A stretch of 30,796 nt of DNA from a virus, in the IMG/VR virus record IMGVR_UViG_3300032309_001359, positions 1 to 30,796 of that record; one strand, given 5' to 3'. A program made the translations under genes and the position numbers. Shown here in pieces: positions 6,470-13,391 of this stretch. Every line of letters starts with the position of its first letter. Position 1 is the first letter of the stretch. The notes under the pieces are model-generated. The model was given only the letters and a program-made list of their open reading frames with translations, was not told the DNA's origin and made no database searches.

Positions 6470-7059
6470 GCGTTGAGTCCTGGCTGATTCATTCTCTGGC
6501 TGGCGTTGCTCGCTGGCACGCCGTTGACATCGGCGCAAACGTCGGATCGTGGACGAAAGTGCTAGCCGGCGAGTTCACGACCGTTACGGCCTTGGAGGCT
6601 GACGAGCGGGCGTATGAAGTGCTGGCTGCCCGCCTGCCCAGCAACGCCGTGGCGATCCACGGGGCGGCCTGCGACCGTGAAGGCGACGTGCTGCTGTATA
6701 GCCGCCCATCATCCGAGCAAAGTTCGTTGCTGGAGGTTCACCCGATCGGCGCGAGCGCGTGCGCCGACGCCCCGGTTCACGAGGTAGTGACGGTGCGCGG
6801 CTACACGCTCGACGGGCTATGCCCGCAAGGTGCCGACTTCATCAAGATCGACATTGAAGGCGCTGAGGTGGCGGCGCTGTCGGCTGCGTCTGCGAAGGTG
6901 TGGAGCCGGGCCACGTTTCTGGTTGAGTGCCACGCAACCTATGACGAGGTGGTGAAGCAGCTGCTGCGGCTGGGCAAAGACGTGGAGCGAGTGGCGCACC
7001 CGTACGGCGAAGCTCACCCGGATCACTGTTGGGCAATCGGGAGGCCGGAAGAAGTATGA
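6466..7059 (+). CDS. FkbM-family SAM-dependent methyltransferase, 197 aa
   Basis: The Rossmann motif I AVDIGANVGSWT near residue 20 binds S-adenosylmethionine. EADERAYEVLAARL is the acidic post-I strand, and DFIKIDIEGAEVAAL near residue 125 is the hallmark FkbM block. FkbM enzymes O-methylate sugars or small metabolites. The gene is joined by ATGA overlaps to RusA upstream and a glycosyltransferase downstream, so a shared pathway modifying a glycan is likely. Candidate targets are the host surface, virion glycans or a sugar on phage DNA; this is inference. Length is slightly short for the family but all core motifs are present. Confidence 0.87.
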   Translation: MSVESWLIHSLAGVARWHAVDIGANVGSWTKVLAGEFTTVTALEADERAYEVLAARLPSNAVAIHGAACDREGDVLLYSRPSSEQSSLLEVHPIGASACADAPVHEVVTVRGYTLDGLCPQGADFIKIDIEGAEVAALSAASAKVWSRATFLVECHATYDEVVKQLLRLGKDVERVAHPYGEAHPDHCWAIGRPEEV

Positions 7060-7991
7060 CGCCAAACATACCCGAGCACCTCGTTTATCCGATGGAGCCG
7101 TTTGCGGCTGACTTCAAGCGGCACGTCGAGATCGGGGCGAGCGAACTGGAAGACGCAAGCGTGGTCTTCGTTGGGCTTGCCCGCAACTGTGACCGCTGGC
7201 TGGCCGATAACCTCGGGCGGCTGCAGATCCTCACGGCCAAGTGCCGGGAGTGGCGGCTGCACATCGAGACGAACGACAACACGGACGCCACCGACCAGGT
7301 GCTCATGGACTTCTGCCGTGAGTTCCCGCAGGCGACGTTCACAAGCCAGCGGCTGGGCCGCCAGCAATACACCACGGAGTTCGCGGGCCGCCGCACGGAA
7401 GCTCTCGCCGAGTACCGCACGGCGTGCCAGAGGTGGGTCCGCGAGAACGCGTCTGATGCCGATTTCGTGGTGGTTATTGATTGGGACGCTTGGGGCGGCT
7501 GGTCGCACTCTGGCTTCATGCACGGGCTGGGCTGCCTGCTGATGACGCCCGACGCCGCAGGCATGGCGAGTGTGTCGCTGATTGAGCACCCGGCTATCAC
7601 GATTGGCGAGGACAACCAGCAGACAATGTCGAAGAGCTGGACGCATTACGATGCGTGGGCGCTGCGGCTGAACTCAGCGTGGGACGATTACACGGCCGGG
7701 CTAGGTGGCTGGAAGCATTCGTGGCTGCCGCCCGTTGGCTCGCCGCCAGTGCATGTCGTGTCTGCCTTTGGCGGCCTGGCGATCTACGACACGTACGCCT
7801 ACCTCAAAGGCACGTACGACGGCCGCGACTGCGAGCACGTGCCGTTTCATCAGACGATGGCAGAGCGTACGGGGCTGCGTCTCTACCTAGACCCTGCAAT
7901 GCGGACGGTGATGCACTGGATGCCAACGGAGAACGACGATGCCGGGAACCGTGAGCACGGCGTGCAAGACGTTCCAAGCGACGCTGCGTAG
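7056..7991 (+). CDS. glycosyltransferase-like protein (GT-A fold, CAP59-like), 311 aa
   Basis: Start ATG 7056 overlaps the FkbM stop; an extension upstream is in frame but would lie within FkbM. Residues about 30-50 (VVFVGLARNCDRWLADNLGRL) and 70-80 (RLHIETNDNTD) form the nucleotide-sugar-binding half of a GT-A fold. ADFVVVIDWDAWGG near residue 145 carries the D-x-D metal site. The region ASVSLIEHPAI and FGGLAIYDTYAYL resembles acceptor-side elements of the CAP59-like mannosyltransferase group. Donor and acceptor are unknown. It ends overlapping the HTH paralogue at 7939 by 53 bases. Confidence 0.65.
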   Translation: MTPNIPEHLVYPMEPFAADFKRHVEIGASELEDASVVFVGLARNCDRWLADNLGRLQILTAKCREWRLHIETNDNTDATDQVLMDFCREFPQATFTSQRLGRQQYTTEFAGRRTEALAEYRTACQRWVRENASDADFVVVIDWDAWGGWSHSGFMHGLGCLLMTPDAAGMASVSLIEHPAITIGEDNQQTMSKSWTHYDAWALRLNSAWDDYTAGLGGWKHSWLPPVGSPPVHVVSAFGGLAIYDTYAYLKGTYDGRDCEHVPFHQTMAERTGLRLYLDPAMRTVMHWMPTENDDAGNREHGVQDVPSDAA

Positions 7992-8322
7992 CGTGTGGGC
8001 CAGCGGCTCAACCTATTCCGAGATGACGCTGTTTCTAGGCGTCACCAAGGATCAGCTATTTCGGCTGCGCGATCGGCTTGGCCTGCCGCTTCGCTTGGAT
8101 CGCAGCAAGCGTGCCAAGCCACCACGTCACCGCGACCCAACGCCGGAAGAAATTTCGGCCGCTTGCGCCGCCTTGCGTGCCAAGCACATCGAGCAGCGGC
8201 GCAACGAGCCGCCACGCCAATACCGCAGCCCCGACGAGCTGGTGCAGTACAAGCTGGAACACTCTCGGGAATTGCGTAATGACAGGCTAGAGCAGTTGAT
8301 TGACGATTTTGCGGACCCGTGA
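7939..8322 (+). CDS. HTH protein, paralogue of the 5568 gene, 127 aa
   Basis: ATG 7939 follows GGAG (7928-7931) inside the end of the glycosyltransferase gene. Residues about 18-52 (LRSVWASGSTYSEMTLFLGVTKDQLFRLRDRLGLPLR) form a helix-turn-helix. After a basic linker comes DPTPEEISAACAALRAKHIEQRR, which lines up with DPTPDEIAERARQCRERHYAQRR of the gene at 5568. The C-terminus adds a Tyr-rich YRSPDELVQYKLEHSRELRN segment. It is probably a DNA-binding regulator; the paralogue pair flanking the glycan genes suggests duplication with a block insertion between them. Confidence 0.7.
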   Translation: MPGTVSTACKTFQATLRSVWASGSTYSEMTLFLGVTKDQLFRLRDRLGLPLRLDRSKRAKPPRHRDPTPEEISAACAALRAKHIEQRRNEPPRQYRSPDELVQYKLEHSRELRNDRLEQLIDDFADP

Positions 8323-8375
8323 CGGCTGCAAGGAGTGGCATGTGCACCGGCACAATCTGTGCAGGAGGACTGCAC

Positions 8376-8681
8376 ATGGCCAACTACGAAGGCACGGCCG
8401 ACGAATACGCCCGCTACGGCGAACGGCTTTCAATCTGGCAGCAGCTCGCACTTATCCAGCGATACGCCCCGCTGATCGGATTTGCGCAGCGGTTTGTGCA
8501 GACTGCCGACCCGTTCAAGCAGGGCCTTGTGGTCGCCGAAGCTTGCGAGTGGCTGGCTTCAAACACCGGCAGCACTCTCGACGATGAGCTCGTGAAGCAT
8601 TTGGCCGCCGTGCTGCGTTCGCCCGAGGGTGAGGCGCTCGTGCGGTGGGTGCTGCTCAAGGTCGAGGAGATGCGGAAGTGA
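8376..8681 (+). CDS. hypothetical protein, 101 aa
   Basis: The start is placed at ATG 8376 because AGGAGG lies at 8363-8368 with ideal spacing; a GTG at 8319 is also in frame but weaker. The protein is soluble and helical, with blocks DEYARYGERLSIWQQL, DPFKQGLVVAEACEWLASN and DDELVKHLAAVLRSPEGEAL. The family has no function I know. It begins a run of small coupled genes (next start GTG 8678 in a GTGA overlap), several of which are membrane proteins. It may belong to a lysis or late-early transition cassette. Confidence 0.65.
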   Translation: MANYEGTADEYARYGERLSIWQQLALIQRYAPLIGFAQRFVQTADPFKQGLVVAEACEWLASNTGSTLDDELVKHLAAVLRSPEGEALVRWVLLKVEEMRK

Positions 8682-8953
8682 CCTTCGATGCCATCATTCG
8701 TATCGTCGCCGGCGTGGCGGCAGTGGCTATCGCGGGCGCTCCTGCCGCGTCCTGGCTGGTGGCAAAAGCCCAAGCGTGGCGAGCCTCGCAGCCAGCCCAA
8801 GCCGAAGCCTCCGCAATCGGAATCCGCGAGATGCGGACGGTGCTCGATCTAGCCGAGCGGTGCAAGGCTGCTGGGTGCATCGAGGGCGTGGCGATCTGCC
8901 AGCAGTTGATTGACGTGATGCTCGGCGGCTGCCCAGGCAAGGCGAAGAAATGA
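8678..8953 (+). CDS. small membrane-anchored protein, 91 aa
   Basis: GTG 8678 (GTGA overlap with the upstream stop) starts a protein whose first about 30 residues are hydrophobic (IIRIVAGVAAVAIAGAPAASWLVA), enough for one membrane span. The remainder is a soluble helical tail with paired cysteines (RCKAAGCIEGVAICQQL, GGCPG). The topology of one span plus a soluble tail is compatible with a pinholin or spanin-like accessory, but there is no specific family match. Confidence 0.55.
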   Translation: MTFDAIIRIVAGVAAVAIAGAPAASWLVAKAQAWRASQPAQAEASAIGIREMRTVLDLAERCKAAGCIEGVAICQQLIDVMLGGCPGKAKK

Positions 8954-9438
8954 GCACCGGCACACGGCTCCTGCTTGCGGCGGCGCTTGGATACCTCGCG
9001 GTGTTCGGCATTCCCCGTGTTGCAGTGTCGCCCGTGCTGCCGGTTGTGAGCGTAGACACCGAGACTCCGAGTGATGCCATGCAGGCGATTGTCGAACCAG
9101 TGGCCCGGGCTCTCCGCAATCTGCCTGCCGGCGACCGAGCCCTATGGGCACAGACGTGGAGCAAGGCAGCAGTCGTGGTCGAAGGCGACGCGATCGCGAC
9201 AGAGGTGGCGTTCACCGACACGCGCTCGCTGCGAGCGTTCACAACGCTGGCCCTTGATATTGCGTGGCGGCGGATCGGCGGCAATGTGCCTGGCTCGCAG
9301 GAAGCCCTGCGGACGGCGACCGAGGCGGCCTATGTGAAGGCTCTTGGCGCGGCGACGGTGCCCGTCACGAAAGACATGCGGGCACAGTACGCAGAGTTTG
9401 CCAGGGCTATGGCGTGGGCCGGCATGAACAGGGGGTAA
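8950..9438 (+). CDS. secreted or membrane-anchored protein, 162 aa
   Basis: ATG 8950 (ATGA overlap) gives a short basic N-terminus and a hydrophobic segment (LLLAAALGYLAVFGIP) typical of a signal anchor. A periplasmic-type domain follows with AIVEPVARALRNLPAGDRALWAQTWSKAA. This domain recurs in predicted phage and planctomycete proteins as I remember them, without known activity. It directly precedes the papain-like protease at 9443 and may cooperate with it at the cell envelope; this is inference from order. Confidence 0.55.
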   Translation: MSTGTRLLLAAALGYLAVFGIPRVAVSPVLPVVSVDTETPSDAMQAIVEPVARALRNLPAGDRALWAQTWSKAAVVVEGDAIATEVAFTDTRSLRAFTTLALDIAWRRIGGNVPGSQEALRTATEAAYVKALGAATVPVTKDMRAQYAEFARAMAWAGMNRG

Positions 9439-9442
9439 GGCG

Positions 9443-10375
9443 ATGGCTTTCCTCCCGCTCTTCGGTTACACGCCCGACCCCGCCGGCGCTGATGCGTTCG
9501 TCGCGTCGCTCCCGCATCCGACGCTTGCCGAAGCCGGGCCTGGCCTCCAAGCCGCGAAGCATGACGTGAGCCTGTCGGAATTGCTGCTTCAGTGCATGCC
9601 TTCGTGGAAACGCGGTTCGCAGCCGATCGGATCGTGCGTCGGGTGGGGAACCGCGATGGCGGTGGACTGCCTGGCCGCCGCCGATATTCTCTTGCGACGC
9701 GAGCCGGAAGTGTGGGGCGGGCTGTGCGTGCCCGGAGTCGTTTACGGATTGTCGCGCGTCGAGGCCCGAGGGCAGTCGCGGAATCTCGGAGGCGACGGCA
9801 GCACGGGCTTCCACGCGGCGAAGGCGATCCGCGACTACGGCACGCTCCACTTCGGTCAGAGCTACGGCGGCACCGTCTACAAGTCGCCGCTCTCGGGCAC
9901 GCAAGAGAAGGCACTTGGGCGCGACGGTCTGCCCGATGACCTCGAGCCCTACGCTGCGAAGCGAAAGGTAAGCGAGGTCACGCTCGTGCGGTCGTTTGAT
10001 GACTGCGCAAAGGCGATCTCCAACGGGTATCCGGTCTACCTGTGTTCGTCCCGTGGTTTTTCCATGCGGTTCGCCGATCGCGGCTCGCTCGGGGGCGGCT
10101 GGCTCACGCCGATGGGAACATGGATGCACTGCATGATGGCCTGCGATCTGCGGTGGGATCGCCCGGCCCTCCTCGTGCCGAACTCGTGGGGCGACGCCTA
10201 TGACGGGCCGGTCGATGAGCGTCTGCCGAAGTCCCTGCAGCGATCGGCCGGCTGGGTCGATGCCGAGGTGATCGACTCGATGTGCAAGGGAGGCGATTCG
10301 TATGCGGTCGCCGGGTTCAACGGCTTTCAGCCTGAGCTCATGCCAGAGGCCGGTTGGCTCAAGGGGGTGCTGTAA
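9443..10375 (+). CDS. papain-like (C1A) cysteine protease homologue, 310 aa
   Basis: Catalytic elements of the papain fold are in the right order: Cys65 in PIGSCVGWGTAMAVD, His229 in TWMHCMMACD, and Asn247 in VPNSWGDAY, with a Gln60 just upstream that could form the oxyanion hole. There is no signal peptide or prodomain. Length 310 is somewhat long for the core enzyme. It sits among membrane proteins in the place where many phages keep endolysin and holin genes, yet no muramidase or amidase gene is seen in the window. A lytic or envelope-protein-degrading role is possible. A virion-maturation role is less likely given the separate prohead protease at 18282. Confidence 0.8.
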   Translation: MAFLPLFGYTPDPAGADAFVASLPHPTLAEAGPGLQAAKHDVSLSELLLQCMPSWKRGSQPIGSCVGWGTAMAVDCLAAADILLRREPEVWGGLCVPGVVYGLSRVEARGQSRNLGGDGSTGFHAAKAIRDYGTLHFGQSYGGTVYKSPLSGTQEKALGRDGLPDDLEPYAAKRKVSEVTLVRSFDDCAKAISNGYPVYLCSSRGFSMRFADRGSLGGGWLTPMGTWMHCMMACDLRWDRPALLVPNSWGDAYDGPVDERLPKSLQRSAGWVDAEVIDSMCKGGDSYAVAGFNGFQPELMPEAGWLKGVL

Positions 10376-10668
10376 TGCGGTGGCTCCCCGTGCTCGCCCT
10401 GGTGCTCGTCGGCTGCGTCGATGCCGGCCCAACTGATCCGACGATCGCGGCGGATCTCGCGTGCGAGGGTGCTCGCGTCGCGGTGCTCTATCGGCTGAAG
10501 CCGCCGTCGCCTGCTCCGGTGAGCGATGTCTGCGAGAACTGCAACGGCACCGGCAAGGTGGGCGATGGAAAAATCATGAGCACCTGTCGGGCGTGTGGCG
10601 GAACGGGCAAGACGCCGAAGAGCGTGCTTGGGCCAGCGGCCTGCACCACTGGGACGTGCAAGCCATGA
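10375..10668 (+). CDS. lipoprotein with two DnaJ-type CxxCxGxG motifs, 97 aa
   Basis: ATG 10375 shares a base with the protease stop (TAATG). The first 13 residues are a lipoprotein signal ending in the lipobox LVGC (Cys14). Residues about 53-80 carry CENCNGTGKVG and CRACGGTGK, the two halves of one zinc site as in the DnaJ cysteine-rich domain. Four further cysteines follow toward the end. DnaJ zinc fingers bind unfolded protein or support disulfide chemistry. A membrane-tethered version in a phage is unusual. It could be an Rz1-like outer-membrane spanin partner by size and position, but the zinc motif is not typical of those. Confidence 0.75.
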   Translation: MRWLPVLALVLVGCVDAGPTDPTIAADLACEGARVAVLYRLKPPSPAPVSDVCENCNGTGKVGDGKIMSTCRACGGTGKTPKSVLGPAACTTGTCKP

Positions 10669-11027
10669 CGCTAGCCGACTTGCAAGAACAGTGCTGGGAG
10701 GCGTTGCCGACCGTTCGGAAGCGGATCGTCGGCCGCCAGACAGTAAACGATCTCGTCGTGCTCGCGGTCGAGAACTGGGAAGGCGAGTACCTCAACGCGT
10801 GCCGCGACAATCACCAGCGTGGCGTTTACACCGCATCGCTGCTTGGGCACATGAAGAGGCTGCACCAAGCGTCCAGCCCTTACGAGGCCCAGGAGTACGG
10901 GTTCCTGTGGGCCGTGTTGCTGCAAGCCTTGGCGTCTGCCGTGATTCAATACCTAGTGCAGTGGTGGCTCGAGCGGCGTGCCAACCGCGTGCTCTTGTCT
11001 GCATGGCAAGCGGAGATGAGACAGTGA
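10665..11027 (+). CDS. membrane protein with C-terminal span, 120 aa
   Basis: ATG 10665 overlaps the lipoprotein stop by ATGA. The N-terminal 80 residues are soluble and helical (LADLQEQCWEALPTVRKRIVGRQTVNDL). A hydrophobic segment around residues 85-107 (FLWAVLLQALASAVIQYLVQWW) is then followed by a basic tail (LERRANRVLL). One C-terminal membrane anchor is predicted. No family is recognised. In a chain of coupled small membrane genes it is a candidate lysis regulator. Confidence 0.6.
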   Translation: MTLADLQEQCWEALPTVRKRIVGRQTVNDLVVLAVENWEGEYLNACRDNHQRGVYTASLLGHMKRLHQASSPYEAQEYGFLWAVLLQALASAVIQYLVQWWLERRANRVLLSAWQAEMRQ

Positions 11028-11284
11028 CAGACGAAGTGAAAAGCACGCTGTTCGGGATTCTGGAGCGGTACGGGTTCGCGACCCTTGTGGCGTGCGCTCT
11101 GCTGTTCGTCGGCCGCCAGGACATCATCCTGCCGATGGTTGAGGCCCACCGGGACTTCCTGCGTGAAGTTGCTGAGACACAGAAAGAGATCGGCCAAGCG
11201 ATCGCCGAGCAGACCCGCTTGCTCTATGCCCTACAACCGAAGTCGGCAGCCGCACGCCTGCCCGAGACGGAGACGGCCAACTGA
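11024..11284 (+). CDS. small membrane protein with coiled-coil tail, 86 aa
   Basis: GTG 11024 (GTGA overlap) starts a protein with one hydrophobic segment at about 15-28 (GFATLVACALLFVG). A helical, charged segment (VEAHRDFLREVAETQKEIGQAIAEQTRLL) with heptad-like spacing follows. This single span plus coiled coil is the architecture of many small phage proteins, including class III-type holins and i-spanins. I cannot choose between these from sequence alone. The stop TGA overlaps the ATG of the 22-residue peptide downstream. Confidence 0.6.
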   Translation: MTDEVKSTLFGILERYGFATLVACALLFVGRQDIILPMVEAHRDFLREVAETQKEIGQAIAEQTRLLYALQPKSAAARLPETETAN

Positions 11285-11352
11285 TGTTCGAGCATTTGAT
11301 TTTGGGCCTGCTCCTCGCCGCCGTCTTCGTGTTGGCAATCCGCAGCCGCTGA
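11284..11352 (+). CDS. 22-residue hydrophobic peptide
   Basis: ATG 11284 lies in a TGATG overlap with the preceding stop and encodes MFEHLILGLLLAAVFVLAIR plus two residues, a single membrane helix with a basic end. Its coupled start and composition suggest a real micro-protein, but very short frames arise by chance and no ribosome site is separate from the coupling. Confidence 0.35.
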   Translation: MFEHLILGLLLAAVFVLAIRSR

Positions 11353-11381
11353 CCCTACATCACCACAAGAGCGTCACTTCA

Positions 11382-12224
11382 ATGCCAATGTCGCCACGAC
11401 TCCTGCGCCCGCGAGCCTCTGGCGTTCATCCAGAAGCCGCCGACTGGAGAAGTCGCGTGGTCGCTAACGGCGGCACTGTATCGACAACGACTCTGCGGGC
11501 TGTCGATCAGTTCTGCAAAAGCATCGACTCCGCAGGAATTCGCAGCCTGTTTGCTCGTCTGTCGTTGATGTGCGGTGGATCGTTAGAGGCGGCGCTGGTG
11601 CCGCTGTATCGCGGCACAAGTCTCTCTGGCACGCAGTATGGCGGCAACGACACCAACTACAATTTCGTCTCTGGCGACTACGCGGAAACCGGCTCAAGCT
11701 CTGGCCTGCAAGGCAACGGAAGCACAAAGGCGCTGCTTACTCCGCTGACAGGAAATGACTTAGGCGACGGGTACAACATTCACTGCTCCGTGTATTGGCG
11801 TGGCACTGATCCAGTGACAACAGCCAGATGGTGCGGAAGTTTCAACGGGCCGGTACTTATGTGCGAAACCTCCGGCAACAGCGTCGGAGGGAGAAGCGGT
11901 GACAATGTTTTTATGTCCGCCACAATCACCTCCGGTTCTGGCAATCAGCAAGGGCACCACATCACGTCTAGAACGTCTGCCAGCGACTCCCGCCACTTCA
12001 AGGACGGATCGTCAATCGTGCAACGCACTGCGACGGTCACGGTGACGCCAGGCAGCACTAGGTTTGCTGTGTTTGCCGCAGCGCTTGACAACGTCGGCGG
12101 GTTCAACTCAATCGCTTCGCGGCGGATATTGGCTTACTCTTTCGGCGCTGGCATGACCACGACTCAGGCGGCAGCCTATTACACAGCACTTCAAGCGTTC
12201 CAAGTAACAATGGGGCGCACATGA
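11382..12224 (+). CDS. putative phage fibre or adhesin-like structural protein, 280 aa
   Basis: The start is ATG 11382 (or 11388); no strong ribosome site is visible. The N-terminus is Pro/Arg-rich (LLRPRASGVHPEA). Then comes a helical block VSTTTLRAVDQFCKSIDSAGIRSLFARL followed by CGGSLEAALVPLYRG. The long C-terminal part is beta-rich with many Ser, Thr and Gly, as in lectin-like jelly-roll folds of phage fibres. I have seen this type of sequence as an uncharacterised phage structural protein. It overlaps the next gene by ATGA and lies outside the main tail cluster, next to the lysis-like genes. Confidence 0.5.
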   Translation: MPMSPRLLRPRASGVHPEAADWRSRVVANGGTVSTTTLRAVDQFCKSIDSAGIRSLFARLSLMCGGSLEAALVPLYRGTSLSGTQYGGNDTNYNFVSGDYAETGSSSGLQGNGSTKALLTPLTGNDLGDGYNIHCSVYWRGTDPVTTARWCGSFNGPVLMCETSGNSVGGRSGDNVFMSATITSGSGNQQGHHITSRTSASDSRHFKDGSSIVQRTATVTVTPGSTRFAVFAAALDNVGGFNSIASRRILAYSFGAGMTTTQAAAYYTALQAFQVTMGRT

Positions 12225-12538
12225 CGCTTTCCGATCTGACGCTCCCGATCTCCTACGCCGACGCTCGCGGCCTGGCCCTCGTCTTTACGCCGCAGCTCGC
12301 CGGCAGGCTTGCGGAGTTGCACGGACAGCACGGCTCGCCCAACTGTGTGCCTATGCCACGCACGTTGACCGATGGGCGTCTCATGCTGTCGGCGGACGTT
12401 CTCACTGAGATTGAACCGGGCGGGCTGTTGCACGCCATGTGGGCGGCAGCCGACCAGGCCGTGCTAGGGGCGAGCGTTAAGGTGATGCCATGGGCCGACG
12501 CGGTCGCGCTGCTGCCGCCCGATCCTCCGGTCGGCTAG
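12221..12538 (+). CDS. hypothetical protein, 105 aa
   Basis: ATG 12221 overlaps the previous stop (ATGA). The sequence has no recognisable motif; it contains LVFTPQLAGRLAELHGQHG and PRTLTDGRLMLSADVLTEIEPGG, suggesting a small mixed alpha/beta domain. The C-terminus is Pro-rich (LLPPDPPVG). Coupling to the fibre-like gene suggests it may be a partner or chaperone of that protein, as small genes after fibre genes often are, but this is not shown by sequence. Confidence 0.6.
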   Translation: MTLSDLTLPISYADARGLALVFTPQLAGRLAELHGQHGSPNCVPMPRTLTDGRLMLSADVLTEIEPGGLLHAMWAAADQAVLGASVKVMPWADAVALLPPDPPVG

Positions 12539-12598
12539 TTCGCTACACACCTTATGTTGGGAATGTGCGCTCTTGCACCAGAGGAGCGACTGTTACGG

Positions 12599-12630
12599 AA
12601 CCTATGCCGAAAGAAAAACGGGCATAGGTT
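12599..12630 (+). other. perfect 10-bp stem-loop upstream of small gene
   Basis: AACCTATGCC (12599-12608) pairs perfectly with GGCATAGGTT (12621-12630) around a 12-base purine-rich loop. It lies between the stop at 12538 and the ATG at 12659. Only a short TTT run follows (12629-12631), so it is at best a weak terminator. It may instead be an mRNA processing or stability element. Confidence 0.55.
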
Positions 12631-12658
12631 TCTGGTCCGCACGGGTAGAATTTGAGCC

Positions 12659-12865
12659 ATGCCGACCGTCACGCTTCGCTACCGATTGCCAGACGAACAG
12701 AGCGAGTACGACGCCGCGAGGCTGGGCAGCGAGGCCATGCAGGTGCTTTGGCAAATCGACCAGCACTGCCGGTCGCTGTGCAAGCACGGCACGCCGACCG
12801 CAGAGGAGCGACGGCTGGCAGAGCAGATACGCGAGCTGATCCCGGCCGAGATGCTGAAAATCTGA
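12659..12865 (+). CDS. small conserved-type phage protein, 68 aa
   Basis: ATG 12659 encodes TVTLRYRLPDEQSEYDAARLG, a block resembling small phage proteins that begin TLTYRLPEE..EY..A, followed by one long helix ending in EQIRELIPAEMLKI. Function is unknown. It is isolated from its neighbours by hairpin-bearing spacers on both sides, unlike the tightly overlapping genes elsewhere, suggesting an independently acquired accessory gene. No strong Shine-Dalgarno is visible; TAGAAT at 12646-12651 could be a -10 element, which would leave only a very short leader. Confidence 0.6.
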   Translation: MPTVTLRYRLPDEQSEYDAARLGSEAMQVLWQIDQHCRSLCKHGTPTAEERRLAEQIRELIPAEMLKI

Positions 12866-12884
12866 CAATTCAACCGAGTTTAGG

Positions 12885-12911
12885 CCGGTTTATCGAAAAC
12901 AGATAAACCGG
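12885..12911 (+). other. perfect 10-bp stem-loop after the 68-aa gene
   Basis: CCGGTTTATC (12885-12894) pairs with GATAAACCGG (12902-12911) around the loop GAAAACA. It starts 19 bases after the stop at 12865. No T-run follows, so it is not a classical Rho-independent terminator. It could mark a transcript 3' end that is stabilised or processed. Confidence 0.55.
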
Positions 12912-12916
12912 GCTAA

Positions 12917-12948
12917 CGATGCGATCTGCGGCTCCGTCCGCAGCATCG
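12917..12948 (+). other. second stem-loop in the same spacer
   Basis: CGATG (12917-12921) and CTGCGG (12926-12931) pair with CCGCAG (12938-12943) and CATCG (12944-12948), leaving a 4-base bulge and a 6-base loop. It follows the 12885-12911 hairpin by five bases, so the 145-base spacer holds two tandem structures and no other feature I can see. Confidence 0.4.
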
Positions 12949-13010
12949 CTTGGTTCTGTGGCGAACCCCAAACGTATTGCAAAACTAACGGAAAGCGACG
13001 GATTACGAAT

Positions 13011-13220
13011 ATGAGTGGGGATTGGATTTCGGTGAGCGAGCGACTGCCGGATGAAGGTGTCGAAGTATTGTGGTACTCGTCGCATGACCGCTTTGCACGC
13101 TGGGCAACCGGCAAGCGAGTTGGAGGGCTGGTTGATTGGGGCGGCGACCTTGAGTCCAAGATAGAAGGATGGCTGACGCACTGGATGCCGCTCCCGGCCC
13201 CGCCAGCGGACGGCAAGTAG
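13011..13220 (+). CDS. DUF551 protein, copy 1, 69 aa
   Basis: DWISVSERLPDEGVEVLWY at the start and WLTHWMPLPAPP near the end are the two diagnostic blocks of DUF551 (PF04448), a small phage and prophage family of unknown function, often written WISV..RLP......HWMPLP. The size is typical. A second copy is encoded at 13689. It stands as a separate gene with non-coding spacers on both sides, consistent with an accessory moron. Confidence 0.85.
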   Translation: MSGDWISVSERLPDEGVEVLWYSSHDRFARWATGKRVGGLVDWGGDLESKIEGWLTHWMPLPAPPADGK

Positions 13221-13391
13221 CCACAGAACTTCACTACACGCCGCATGAAGCGCAACAACCATTCCAGCGTATATGATGAGCCAAGCCCGCCCCCACCGCG
13301 CGAAAAATCAGCCTTGATACGCGCTGACGGTCGCCACTTTATGCGGCCCTCGCGGTGGGGCGCGGCACTCTTGAAATCAGAGAGGGACGCG

